Positions 1-8,262 of a stretch of DNA of 64,000 nt are shown piece by piece. The notes beneath the pieces are model-generated. The model searched no databases and had not been told where the DNA came from. It worked only from the letters and a program-made list of their open reading frames with translations. This DNA comes from Vallitalea maricola (GTDB lineage: Bacteria; Bacillota; Clostridia; Lachnospirales; Vallitaleaceae), in assembly GCF_036985595.1 (NCBI RefSeq), contig NZ_BTPU01000013.1, positions 5,102 through 69,101 on the forward strand, given 5' to 3'. The number at the start of each line of letters is the position of its first letter. Position 1 is the first letter of the stretch. Made by a program: the position numbers and the translations under genes.

Positions 1-317
1 ATTCCTCCACCAAAACCAATCAAGATGGTAATGATTATAGACGGAATCATTCCTATCCCACTTTTAAGACTAAGTGCCATCGTAACGCTTCCTAAAGCCA
101 CAATAGAACCTACAGACAGATCAATTCCTCCTGTCAAAATTACAATCAGCATTCCTAAACTTACAATTGTCAAACCTGCATATTGTCTACCTATATTCGT
201 AATATTTGTTATTGTAAAAAAAGATGGAGAAATTAACATACACACGATTACTACTATAACTAAAATTAAATAAGTGTTATACTTTTTAATAAAATCAACA
301 ATACTTCTATTATTCAT
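1..317 (-). CDS. Sugar ABC transporter permease, RbsC-like (partial, cut by window edge)
   Basis: The reading frame starts at an ATG (315-317) and runs off the left edge, giving about 105 N-terminal residues. It begins MNNRSIVDFIKKYNTYLI, continues into a hydrophobic helix, and carries the family-typical LTGGIDLSVGSIVALGS segment of RbsC/XylH/MglC-type inner-membrane permeases (BPD_transp_2). It would form the membrane channel for a pentose or hexose together with the ATPase and binding protein encoded just upstream. Its ribosome site lies inside the end of the ATPase gene and only 4 bp separate the two, so they are co-transcribed. The substrate is unknown. Confidence 0.9.
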   Translation of the reverse strand, partial: MNNRSIVDFIKKYNTYLILVIVVIVCMLISPSFFTITNITNIGRQYAGLTIVSLGMLIVILTGGIDLSVGSIVALGSVTMALSLKSGIGMIPSIIITILIGFGGG

Positions 318-321
318 TTTT

Positions 322-1812
322 TCACTCTCCTACACATAGTTTCATAATATTCACTTCATTCAAGTCAGATTTAGAGAGTTCGCCTGTAATATGCCCCTGT
401 TTCATTACATAAACACGATCACTCATATGAATGATTTCTTCCAATTCAGACGAAATCATAATAATAGCAACTCCAGCTTCTGCTAATTGATTAATAGCTT
501 TATAAATCTCAGCTTTTGCTCCAACATCTACACCTCTCGTAGGTTCATCTAAAATAATCAGTTCACAGTCTGCAGCCAACCATTTTGCCAATGCAACCTT
601 TTGTTGATTTCCACCACTCAAGCTATCAACAGGATCATCAATTTTTCCATATTTTGCTTCTAATTCCTTCAATAAACTAGCAGCAAATTCAGCATCTTTT
701 TTATGATTGATTATACCACTCGTCGTTATTTTTTTTAGAGATGTTAATGTTACATTTTGACTAATTGGCATTTCTACTAAAACTCCTTGTTGCTTCCTAT
801 CTTCAGGTAATAAACCAATTTTATTTTTTACTGCATCATAAGGAGATTTAAATTCAACTTCTCTTTCATTATATAAAACAATTCCTTCTTTACGCTTGTC
901 AGCTCCATAAATAACTCTCATTGTTTCTGTTCTTCCAGCACCAACTAAGCCACTAAAACCAACAACCTCTCCTTTTTTAACATTAAATGATACATTCTGT
1001 ACCATGTTTCCCCTATTTAAGTTTTTTACCTCTAATATATTTTCACCAATTTTTGCATTTCTTTTTGGAAAGAGCGTGGATAATTCTCTTCCTACCATTT
1101 TTTCAATCAAACCTTTTTTATCTATTTCATTAGTACCATAATTTCCTACAAAACAACCATCTTTCATAACAGTAATAGAATTACACAACTGGAATATTTC
1201 ATCTAGCCTATGAGATATATATACAATTGCAATTCCTTGATTCTTCAGCTTTCGCAATAATTTAAAAAGTTTTTCTATCTCACTAAAAGTTAAGACTGCT
1301 GATGGTTCATCTAAAACTAAAATCTTGGCATTCCTTGAAAGAGATTTACATATCTCCACAACCTGTTGTTAAGCTACTGGAAGTTCCATAACAAGGCTAT
1401 TAGGATTAATGTCATCAAAACCCAATTCTTGAAGGAGTTTTTTGGCATTCTTTCTAAGTTTCTTCTGATTAACAAACATACCTTTTTCAGAAAGTTTGTC
1501 AATAAAAATATTTTCAGCTACTGTCAAATGAGGAGCTAACATAAACTCTTGGTAAATAACAGATATTCCAAGTTTTCTACTTGCTTTTGGAGTATTTATC
1601 TTTCTAATTTGGCCATCAATTTTTATAGTCCCACTATCTGGAATATGTGCACCAGCTAATATTTTCATTAAGGTAGATTTTCCTGCCCCATTTTCACCAA
1701 TTAAAGCATGGATTTCTCCACTCTTAAGATAGAATCTCATATTACTTAATGCTTTTATACCGTTGAAATTCTTCGAAATGTTGTCCATTTCAACAAGATA
1801 TTTATTATCCAA
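322..1812 (-). pseudogene. Sugar ABC transporter ATP-binding protein, RbsA/MglA-like, interrupted by an in-frame stop
   Basis: Two same-frame ORFs make one RbsA-type protein. The first (1369-1812, 147 aa) has Walker A GENGAGKST and ends at LPVA. The second (322-1359, opening on GTG) begins EICKSLSRNAKILVLDEPSA. They are separated by a TAA (1369-1371) and three sense codons (Q-Q-V) with no frame change. Rejoined, the length is about 496 residues, normal for this double-nucleotide-binding family. The stop falls inside the signature region of the first ATPase domain (consensus like LSxxxQQxVEIAK). A single substitution in a CAA, GAA or AAA codon would explain it. The second domain (VGAGRTE, LSGGNQQK, LDEPTRGVDVGAK) is intact. 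It may be a pseudogene, a sequencing error or a read-through site. Confidence 0.88.
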
Positions 1813-1857
1813 CTTAATTCACCTCCGATATCCTATTATATGATTTTATTAATAAGA

Positions 1858-1902
1858 TTCATAAACAACCTAGTATTATAAAGATAAGAGGTTGTTTATG
1901 AA
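1858..1902 (-). terminator. Intercistronic stem-loop between binding protein and ATPase
   Basis: Perfect 14-bp inverted repeat (TTCATAAACAACCT / AGGTTGTTTATGAA; 1858-1871 and 1889-1902) with a 17-nt loop. On the minus strand it follows the binding-protein stop and precedes the ATPase gene. There is no strong U-run, so it probably acts as a partial terminator or mRNA-stabilising hairpin that keeps the binding protein more abundant than the membrane parts, as is common in such operons. Confidence 0.6.
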
Positions 1903-1928
1903 TTGATTAAATACCTTTGTACTCTATA

Positions 1929-3047
1929 CTAAAAAGTTGCATCTGCATCATAGTATTCTTCAGCATTTTCAATAGTTATACATGCAGCATCAGTATAAAC
2001 GATTTTTTCATATGATTTAGGATCAGTACCATCAATAAGAACTTCGGCAGCTACATCAATCCCTTTTGCGGCTACTAAAACTGGATCATTTAATCCTGTG
2101 GCTTTATACGAGGAACCGTCCATAATTGCTTCTAAAGCACCTTTCATAGCATCTGCAGCAGCAAAAATTTGAATTTGGTCCAGCTTGTCAGCTGCTTCAA
2201 TGGCTCCCATAGCACCAATTAACATACTGTCATTTTCACCCATAACACAGTTGATATCTGGGTTTGCAACCATAATATCTTCCATTTCAGGAAGACCACC
2301 TTCGATTGACCAGCCCCCCCAGCCTTGTGCTACAACTTCAAAATTAGCATCTTGATTAAGTGCTTTACCCTGTTTAACCAATTGTTGTTCAAATTCTTCT
2401 GCAAATTTTCTTGCTTCTGTTTCTGTACATCCTATTCTACCTTCAATAACACCTGTAAATAATCCTAATCTTCTATCGAGTCCACCAGGATTCCCTTTAT
2501 TTCCGCTTAGTAACCCAGTTGAAATCAATTCATCTACATCATATTGCTTAGCAGCATACAACCCAACTAATCTACCATTTCCATAGCTTGGAGAAGCTAT
2601 ATTTGTTACAACCTTTGCATCTTCAGCAACATGACTATCAATTCCAATAACAGGAATCCCTGCTTCACTTGCCGCATTAATACTTGCTGTAGCAGCTTCT
2701 GTATCAACAACATTAATAAAAATCATATCATATTTAAGTGATACAAATGTTTCCATATTTTTTTGTTCATTTTCTATACTGTTTTTTGCATTAAGTACAG
2801 TAACTTCCCATCCTTTAGCCTCTCCTGCTTCAACTAATCCCTCTGCTAATGCTTTTTGATATTCGTTTTCCAACGTTTTCTGTGCAAAACCAATTTTAAT
2901 TTTTTTATTGGTTGATGTTTTTGATTCTGTACTTTCAACTTTTGACTCTTCCCCTCCTTTTTCATTCTCTTTACTTTCTTTTGTACACCCCACCATTATT
3001 ACTACAAACAAACATAGTACCATTAAAATAGCTCCAACTTTTTTCAT
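1929..3047 (-). CDS. Sugar ABC transporter substrate-binding lipoprotein (RbsB-type)
   Basis: A 372-residue protein that captures a sugar outside the membrane and delivers it to the RbsC-like permease. The N-terminus is a lipoprotein signal (MKKVGAILMVLCLFVVIMVG then Cys), followed by a Ser/Glu/Lys-rich linker. From about residue 50 it has the periplasmic-binding type 1 fold: KIGFAQKTLENEYQKALAEG, INVVDTEAATASINAASEAG, and later PDINCVMGENDSMLIGAMGA. It is the first gene of the importer operon, with GGAGGG just before ATG and a consensus promoter and palindrome upstream. The ROK regulator lies upstream on the same strand. The ligand cannot be read from the sequence; ribose-, xylose- or inositol-like sugars are possible. 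Confidence 0.92.
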   Translation of the reverse strand: MKKVGAILMVLCLFVVIMVGCTKESKENEKGGEESKVESTESKTSTNKKIKIGFAQKTLENEYQKALAEGLVEAGEAKGWEVTVLNAKNSIENEQKNMETFVSLKYDMIFINVVDTEAATASINAASEAGIPVIGIDSHVAEDAKVVTNIASPSYGNGRLVGLYAAKQYDVDELISTGLLSGNKGNPGGLDRRLGLFTGVIEGRIGCTETEARKFAEEFEQQLVKQGKALNQDANFEVVAQGWGGWSIEGGLPEMEDIMVANPDINCVMGENDSMLIGAMGAIEAADKLDQIQIFAAADAMKGALEAIMDGSSYKATGLNDPVLVAAKGIDVAAEVLIDGTDPKSYEKIVYTDAACITIENAEEYYDADATF

Positions 3048-3064
3048 ATTATCCCTCCATTTAT

Positions 3065-3134
3065 TTTATTGATTTTATTAATTAATTGAATTAATCAATA
3101 AACAGATTATAGCATTAGTATTTTAATCTGTCAA
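3065..3134 (-). promoter_or_regulatory. Promoter and ROK-type operator of the sugar ABC operon
   Basis: On the minus strand TTGACA (3129-3134), a 17-bp spacer and TATAAT (3106-3111) form a full-consensus sigma-A promoter. Directly downstream is a perfect inverted repeat TTTATTGATT / AATCAATAAA (3065-3074 and 3093-3102) around an AT-rich centre, placed so that bound repressor would block initiation. A TTGATTAATA element at 4691-4700 upstream of the ROK gene resembles its half-site. Assignment to the ROK protein is inferred from proximity. Confidence 0.75.
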
Positions 3135-3447
3135 CATATCATTGTATATTTTTCTAAGTTTAAAAAAGTCGAATTTAAAAACATCAGTAAAAATGACGAA
3201 AAAAAAACGATTAATTAATGCTTTGCATATAATTTTCACTAAATGACATTATTTTATTAGATTTTAATAATAGTATAGACATGACTACCACCAATTAAAC
3301 TTATAAGAAAGTATATAAAAAGTTTAAATATAACCCCAAAATAGAATGTTCCAAGAACCCAGTAAATAGGCAAAAATAAAACACCCATAACTCAGCAAAA
3401 TAAGTTTGCATTTGAGATATAAGTGTATCATTAATTTTTAACAATCA
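3135..3447. other. Intergenic stretch between the importer promoter and the ROK gene
   Basis: About 310 bp of AT-rich DNA. I see no convincing gene. A 36-codon minus-strand ATG frame (3301-3411) rich in hydrophobic residues lacks a ribosome site. No strong terminator hairpin for the ROK gene was found. Confidence 0.5.
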
Positions 3448-4641
3448 TTAAACTTGTGACCCAACAAAATCTAAAGGGTTTCTAAATATTTCGTTAATGG
3501 CTACTATTCCTGCTCCATGTAAAATAGAATTGGGTATATTACTTATTCCTATTTTTAAATCATTGTAGAGTTCAGGTATAATTTTCTCTTTTACTGTTTG
3601 ATTAATCGTATCCAGCATCAATTTAGGATTAATATTAACCATATCATCACCAATAATAATAGTGTCTGGATTAAAACTATTAATCATATTCACTATACCA
3701 ATACCTAAGTATTCACATGCTTTTTTATATTGATTTAAACAAATTGAATTTCCTTCTTTTGCAAGCTGTTCAATTTGTTTGAATCTTAGTTTTTGACCTA
3801 ATTCTTCATTTACAGCATTTGTAAAAGCTATTGATGAACAATACTTTTCTAGACATCCTCTATTTCCGCATTCACATTTATGTCCATCAAATTTAATACT
3901 AGTATGTCCAATTTCTCCTGCGAATCCAAAAGTACCCTTAAGAAGTTTTTGATTAATTAGTATTCCTGCCCCTATCCCTTGCCCTGCAGCAATATAAATT
4001 AGTCCTACACTTTTTATTATATCTTTTGAATGCCATAATTCCGCATATGCTCCTGAGTTGGCATCATGTTCTAAAAATACTGGAATATGAAATATATTTT
4101 CTAATTCTTTTTCTATTAAAATATTCTGCCATCCCGGCACTTCCGTCATCAAAACGATCCTTCCTTCTTTTTTCATAAACGGACCAGGAATAGCAACTCC
4201 TATAGCCAGGACTTTACAATTATCATTTTCTTTAATAATTGCACTTATTGTTTGTGTGATATTTTCAAAGATTATTTTTGGATCAATGTTAAAGTCCGTT
4301 TCTACAGTTTTTGATAGATAAAGTTTATCAGTTAAATCAAATAAACCAACTGTATAATTTTTTCTTGTTAATCTAACTCCAATCACTCGATAGTTATCTG
4401 TATTAATAGCAATACCTATAGCCCTACGTCCCTTATTACCATATAAAAATCCAACTTCTTTTACTAATCCCCAATTAATAAAATCATTAATAATATTAGT
4501 AACTGTAGCTTGTTTCAGACCAGTTCGATTGGAAAGATTTACTCTTGAACAGACTCCTTCTTCTCTTAATAGACTAATGACCAAAGAGCGGTTCACTTCT
4601 TGTATTTTATCTTGGTTAATACCTGTATTCAATATATTCAT
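3448..4641 (-). CDS. ROK family transcriptional repressor (XylR/NagC-like)
   Basis: A 397-residue regulator. Residues 15-65 form the winged helix-turn-helix (EVNRSLVISLLREEGVCSR, then SNRTGLKQATVTNIINDF). The remainder is the ROK sugar-kinase-like domain with the glycine-rich AAGQGIGAGILIN segment, the GHTSIKFDG motif and the zinc-binding CxCGxxGCLE cluster (CECGNRGCLE). Such proteins repress sugar-uptake operons until a sugar or sugar phosphate binds. It sits upstream of and co-oriented with the RbsB/RbsA/RbsC-type operon, whose promoter carries a palindrome, so control of that operon and of itself is likely. The inducer is unknown. Confidence 0.92.
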   Translation of the reverse strand: MNILNTGINQDKIQEVNRSLVISLLREEGVCSRVNLSNRTGLKQATVTNIINDFINWGLVKEVGFLYGNKGRRAIGIAINTDNYRVIGVRLTRKNYTVGLFDLTDKLYLSKTVETDFNIDPKIIFENITQTISAIIKENDNCKVLAIGVAIPGPFMKKEGRIVLMTEVPGWQNILIEKELENIFHIPVFLEHDANSGAYAELWHSKDIIKSVGLIYIAAGQGIGAGILINQKLLKGTFGFAGEIGHTSIKFDGHKCECGNRGCLEKYCSSIAFTNAVNEELGQKLRFKQIEQLAKEGNSICLNQYKKACEYLGIGIVNMINSFNPDTIIIGDDMVNINPKLMLDTINQTVKEKIIPELYNDLKIGISNIPNSILHGAGIVAINEIFRNPLDFVGSQV

Positions 4642-4882
4642 TTTCCCCCTCCTTTATTATAACTTAGAGTAAAGTTTCACACTAATATTTTTGATTAATA
4701 CTTTCTTATATCAAGGGGTACAAATTTTTCAAAAATAAATGGCCCCTCAATCTCTTATCTCACTAAAATAAATGGGAGGCAGGATGCTATTGTGGATTTA
4801 AGCATAACATATTTTATTATTATAATCAATACTTGCTCCAATTACCCAATATGATAAATCCAATTGTGAATTACTACCTTTA

Positions 4883-5007
4883 TCACATCCTCAAGAGTTT
4901 TTCAAGTGCTTTACGCCTATTGCAACTTAAAGCCATGTATGTACATCTTCTCGTTCAGATTCTTCATATTCATGTATTTTTTGAGGTGGAAAATATATAT
5001 TAACCAA
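4883..5007 (-). pseudogene. Possible frameshifted protein remnant
   Basis: In the roughly 440-bp gap between the ROK gene and the VWA gene, the minus strand reads 26 protein-like residues opening on TTG (VNIYFPPQKIHEYEESERED, then VHTWL, stop at 4927). One frame over it continues at once as ALSCNRRKALEKLLRM (stop at 4883). The two pieces join with a single frameshift into a charged, plausible protein segment, and neither has a ribosome site. I do not recognise the family. The rest of the gap (4642-4882, 5008-5082) holds nothing I can identify. Confidence 0.3.
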
Positions 5008-5082
5008 TTATTATTAAAAATTGGGAATTGTCCAAATTATTTTCGTCACCAAAAGTTTTGATATATTCTTTTAACATACAAA

Positions 5083-7014
5083 CTAATTATTAAAAATAGA
5101 CTGCATATTTTTTCCTACTGCTTTTAGCAGTTCTTGTGGCAGTTTTTCTACTTGTTCACCAATCATTACTCCACGTGATTGTTTGCAACCTTCATTCCAT
5201 ACGAAATTAAAGATTTTTTCATTTGTTTTACTATTTTTACCTATTTGAAATGCATAGACTTGAACATTTTTAGATAATAATTCTTGTACAGCTTCTTTTG
5301 CTGATCCTGGAAAACTTGATGCACCATCAGTCATTTCAAAGACTATCTTTATTTGTTTCCCCTTTTTTAGTTCATTTTCCTGTATGGACGTTATTGCATT
5401 GGATATTTCTCTAAGACAACTTGCATCATCTGTTGCTCCATATGTTGCATCTAGCTTTACGATTGAGCGAATTATGTCGCTTTTTTCTTTTTCCTTCACA
5501 TTTTTATCATTAAACTCTTTAATATTATAATACTTACTACCAAAAAACCAGGTTTCGCTTAAGACTTCTACTTTTTGATTCAATTGTTCTGCATTGCTTT
5601 TCAAATATCGATTAAAATCATCTATTGACAGTAAGGTCACTGCCAAAGCTTTTCTTGCAGCCTCAATTTTTGAGGCATTCATTGATCCTGAATTGTCTAT
5701 CACAAAAGAAATTTCTATTCTTTTAGGTAATATATTGGTTTGGGACTCTAGTAAATATCTATTAAAAATTGGTAGATTTTTGTAGTTTCCCTTGTTCTCA
5801 GCTTCTATAAAATCTGGATAAGAGTTAATAAAACTATCCAAATCTAGTTTTCCCTTAATTTCACCATCCTTTTTTATACTTATTTCTTTTTTTGCATCTC
5901 CTATCAATTTTTTCCAGAATTGACGCATTTGTTCTCTTTCTGATTTCATTTTATTTGAATAAAATTGAAACAATTGTTGATCTGCTTGGCTAATCCCATA
6001 AGGTACTAAATCTATCTCATTTTGTATCATATTTTGTGCACTCGTACTTATATCTAACATTTCTTCTAGAATCTTTTTCTCTTCTTCCTGAGTAGATTCT
6101 AATGAATCTGGTATCTCATCTACTTTTGATTGTTCAAAGGGGTTTTTACTTCCTTTGACTTGTTCTTTTTCCTGTCCTTTTGATTCATAGAATTCCATTT
6201 GATCAATTTCTTCCTTCCACAATTGCTCAAAAGTTGGAAAGATAAAAGAACGAATGAATGGATCTCTTTCTATAATTCCTTGACCATTATTTATCTGTCT
6301 AATTAATTGATAATGAATAAAGTCAAAAAAAGGCTGATTGAAAATTTTTCTATCAAAGGGATTTTTAATGCATTCTTCTATTTTAGGCTCTATCTTATAT
6401 AATTCAATAATTAAGAAACTGTTTGCAAAAGCTCTATGTTTAGGCATTTGAGAAATTGACTCCATGTTCTTACCTGTTTGTTTCATATATGAAATAATTT
6501 TTCCGAAATTTTCTTCATCTCTGTATATAGGGCACAATTGTAAAACTCTCAGAAATGATGTTAGCTTATCCAATAGATGTAACAAGTCAAGAATTTCTTT
6601 TATTACATAATTGGATATAATTTTAGGTTGATATGCGCTATCTTTTCCCAGTCCTTCTTTTTTTATCCTAGCTAGAATATAGCTTGTCATGCGATCAATT
6701 TCTTTCTGCCAATCTTTTTTTCTATTGAGATATTTTCTAGTTTGTTGTTTCCAATCAGGATATAAGGCTAGCTCATAGTAGATATGCCACATAATTTGAT
6801 TGTCATCTAATTTTCTATCCAAAAAACTTTCCAAAGGCAAGTACAACACTCCTTTGGAAGGATCAAAAAGAAACCTTTGTAATTTTGAATCAGGAATATA
6901 CATTAAACTAGAATCTCCTGTAAATGTGGCTAATGAGCGTTGTTCTTTTTGCAAAAATTCTTCGCATTGTTTTTTAGATTCTTCTACTAGAGTTTGTTCA
7001 TCAAAATTAAACAT
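5083..7014 (-). CDS. VWA-domain protein of a MoxR-VWA cassette
   Basis: About 643 residues; the start is taken at the ATG 8 nt after AGGAGG (7014) rather than the GTG at 7023, which lies inside that site. The C-terminal 200 residues are a von Willebrand A domain with an intact MIDAS: FVIDNSGSM (DxSxS), a later threonine in ATYGATDDAS, and VFEMTDGASS. The first 420 residues are helical and charged, with an acidic coiled region near 280-340, and match no family I know. VWA proteins of this kind partner MoxR AAA ATPases as metal-dependent protein-binding adaptors. It is the last gene of the cassette, 12 bp after the propeller-like gene, and is presumably cytoplasmic (no signal peptide). Confidence 0.85.
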   Translation of the reverse strand: MFNFDEQTLVEESKKQCEEFLQKEQRSLATFTGDSSLMYIPDSKLQRFLFDPSKGVLYLPLESFLDRKLDDNQIMWHIYYELALYPDWKQQTRKYLNRKKDWQKEIDRMTSYILARIKKEGLGKDSAYQPKIISNYVIKEILDLLHLLDKLTSFLRVLQLCPIYRDEENFGKIISYMKQTGKNMESISQMPKHRAFANSFLIIELYKIEPKIEECIKNPFDRKIFNQPFFDFIHYQLIRQINNGQGIIERDPFIRSFIFPTFEQLWKEEIDQMEFYESKGQEKEQVKGSKNPFEQSKVDEIPDSLESTQEEEKKILEEMLDISTSAQNMIQNEIDLVPYGISQADQQLFQFYSNKMKSEREQMRQFWKKLIGDAKKEISIKKDGEIKGKLDLDSFINSYPDFIEAENKGNYKNLPIFNRYLLESQTNILPKRIEISFVIDNSGSMNASKIEAARKALAVTLLSIDDFNRYLKSNAEQLNQKVEVLSETWFFGSKYYNIKEFNDKNVKEKEKSDIIRSIVKLDATYGATDDASCLREISNAITSIQENELKKGKQIKIVFEMTDGASSFPGSAKEAVQELLSKNVQVYAFQIGKNSKTNEKIFNFVWNEGCKQSRGVMIGEQVEKLPQELLKAVGKNMQSIFNN

Positions 7015-7026
7015 ATTCATCACCTC

Positions 7027-8262
7027 CTATTGATACAGTGGCAGATCCCACAAGTCTTTTGGTGTATCAATTCGGTCAATGTCTAACAGGTTTAATTTAC
7101 CTTCTACATCCATAATCAAATATTTTGAGATGTCTAATTTTAAGACATTTGTGAAAAAGATATCTTTTATTGTAGCTTTTTCATTTAGATACCACTTCCC
7201 AAAATTCTCTTCAAATAAGTATATAATTCCATCTTCACTTAAAACTACTGCTGTACCTTTTTTAGATTGAACGTCAAACAAATTACCTTTTAAATCATTA
7301 ACCTCTGTTTTAATATTTTTTTCATCTCCATATAAAGAAAATATCTTAAGCTGCCCTTTGTTACCTATTACTATAACAGAATTCTTTTTACCATTTTCAT
7401 CCTCTAAACATCTAATTTGTCTTATTTCATCATCTAGAAAATCTTTTTTTTCTGTAATAGTAAGTTGTCCGTTCTCATATTTGATAAAATATAATTGCCC
7501 AATCTTCGTTCCAACTACAAAATAATCATCTTTAATTTTTTCCAACGCAGTCCAATTTTGAATAGTGCAATATATATCTTTATAAAAAACGAAATGATAT
7601 TCATCATTTTGTTTTATTATTTCACATAAGTTTAGTTTTTCATCTCCATTTTCTACTACAAATAAACCATTACTAATTACTAAGCATCTTCCAATTCCAT
7701 TAAAATCATAATCTGTTTGAATCTTTTTAACTTTAATCTGTCCGTTGACATCAGGTATTTGATCAAAATTATCACTGGAAAGTAGATAACATCCTCCTCT
7801 CACTCCACAAAGCAAAATTTCTTTATCATTTAATTTATACATAAATGAAATTGTCTCTTTTATTTCTTTAATAGGAGTACTCCACTCTACTTCAATTGGA
7901 TTACGATTAGAACCGCCTGTAATATCTATATAAAAAAACTGAGTTTTTCTATCTATACTACTAGTAACAAAAAGATTTTCATTAATTCTCAATGTCGTTT
8001 GTAAAAAACTATCAAAACTAAAAGCTCCCAATCGTTTTATAGGACTTATTTGTATTAAAGTTTTCTTAATAGTATTTGCATAAACTCGGTAATACGGAAT
8101 TAAGTCCGTCAATAATTCTTCCTCTACTTGCGAAAGTTTGTCAAGTTGTTCTTCGAAATCATCATCCAAAATTCCATTTGTTTGGCATTTATTCAGTTTT
8201 TCTCTTAAATCTTTAACTTGACTCTTAAAGTCCTTTCTGTCTACTGACAAATTTATTTTCAT
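7027..8262 (-). CDS. Uncharacterised beta-propeller-like protein of the MoxR-VWA cassette
   Basis: A 411-residue protein of unknown function. The first 60 residues look like a coiled coil (KSQVKDLREKLNKCQ, EEQLDKLSQVEEELL). The rest consists of repeated short beta-strand units of about 40 residues ending in hydrophobic/aromatic strands such as EILLCGVRGGCYLL, DYFVVGTKIGQLYFIKY, NSVIVIGNKGQLKIFS and GTAVVLSEDGIIYLFE. This pattern suggests a WD40/YVTN-like beta-propeller. Its ATG overlaps the stop of the AAA ATPase gene (ATGA, 8259-8262), so translation is coupled and the products probably form one complex. The propeller may supply target recognition. The fold is inferred from repeat rhythm only. 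Confidence 0.7.
   Translation of the reverse strand: MKINLSVDRKDFKSQVKDLREKLNKCQTNGILDDDFEEQLDKLSQVEEELLTDLIPYYRVYANTIKKTLIQISPIKRLGAFSFDSFLQTTLRINENLFVTSSIDRKTQFFYIDITGGSNRNPIEVEWSTPIKEIKETISFMYKLNDKEILLCGVRGGCYLLSSDNFDQIPDVNGQIKVKKIQTDYDFNGIGRCLVISNGLFVVENGDEKLNLCEIIKQNDEYHFVFYKDIYCTIQNWTALEKIKDDYFVVGTKIGQLYFIKYENGQLTITEKKDFLDDEIRQIRCLEDENGKKNSVIVIGNKGQLKIFSLYGDEKNIKTEVNDLKGNLFDVQSKKGTAVVLSEDGIIYLFEENFGKWYLNEKATIKDIFFTNVLKLDISKYLIMDVEGKLNLLDIDRIDTPKDLWDLPLYQ

Noticed and set aside
3301..3411. 36-codon hydrophobic minus-strand frame with ATG
   Set aside because: No ribosome site, no promoter, and a frame of this length is expected by chance in AT-rich DNA.
4642..5082. Transposase or IS end at the edge of the MoxR cassette
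   Set aside because: I looked for terminal inverted repeats, target duplications and transposase motifs and found none that I can support.
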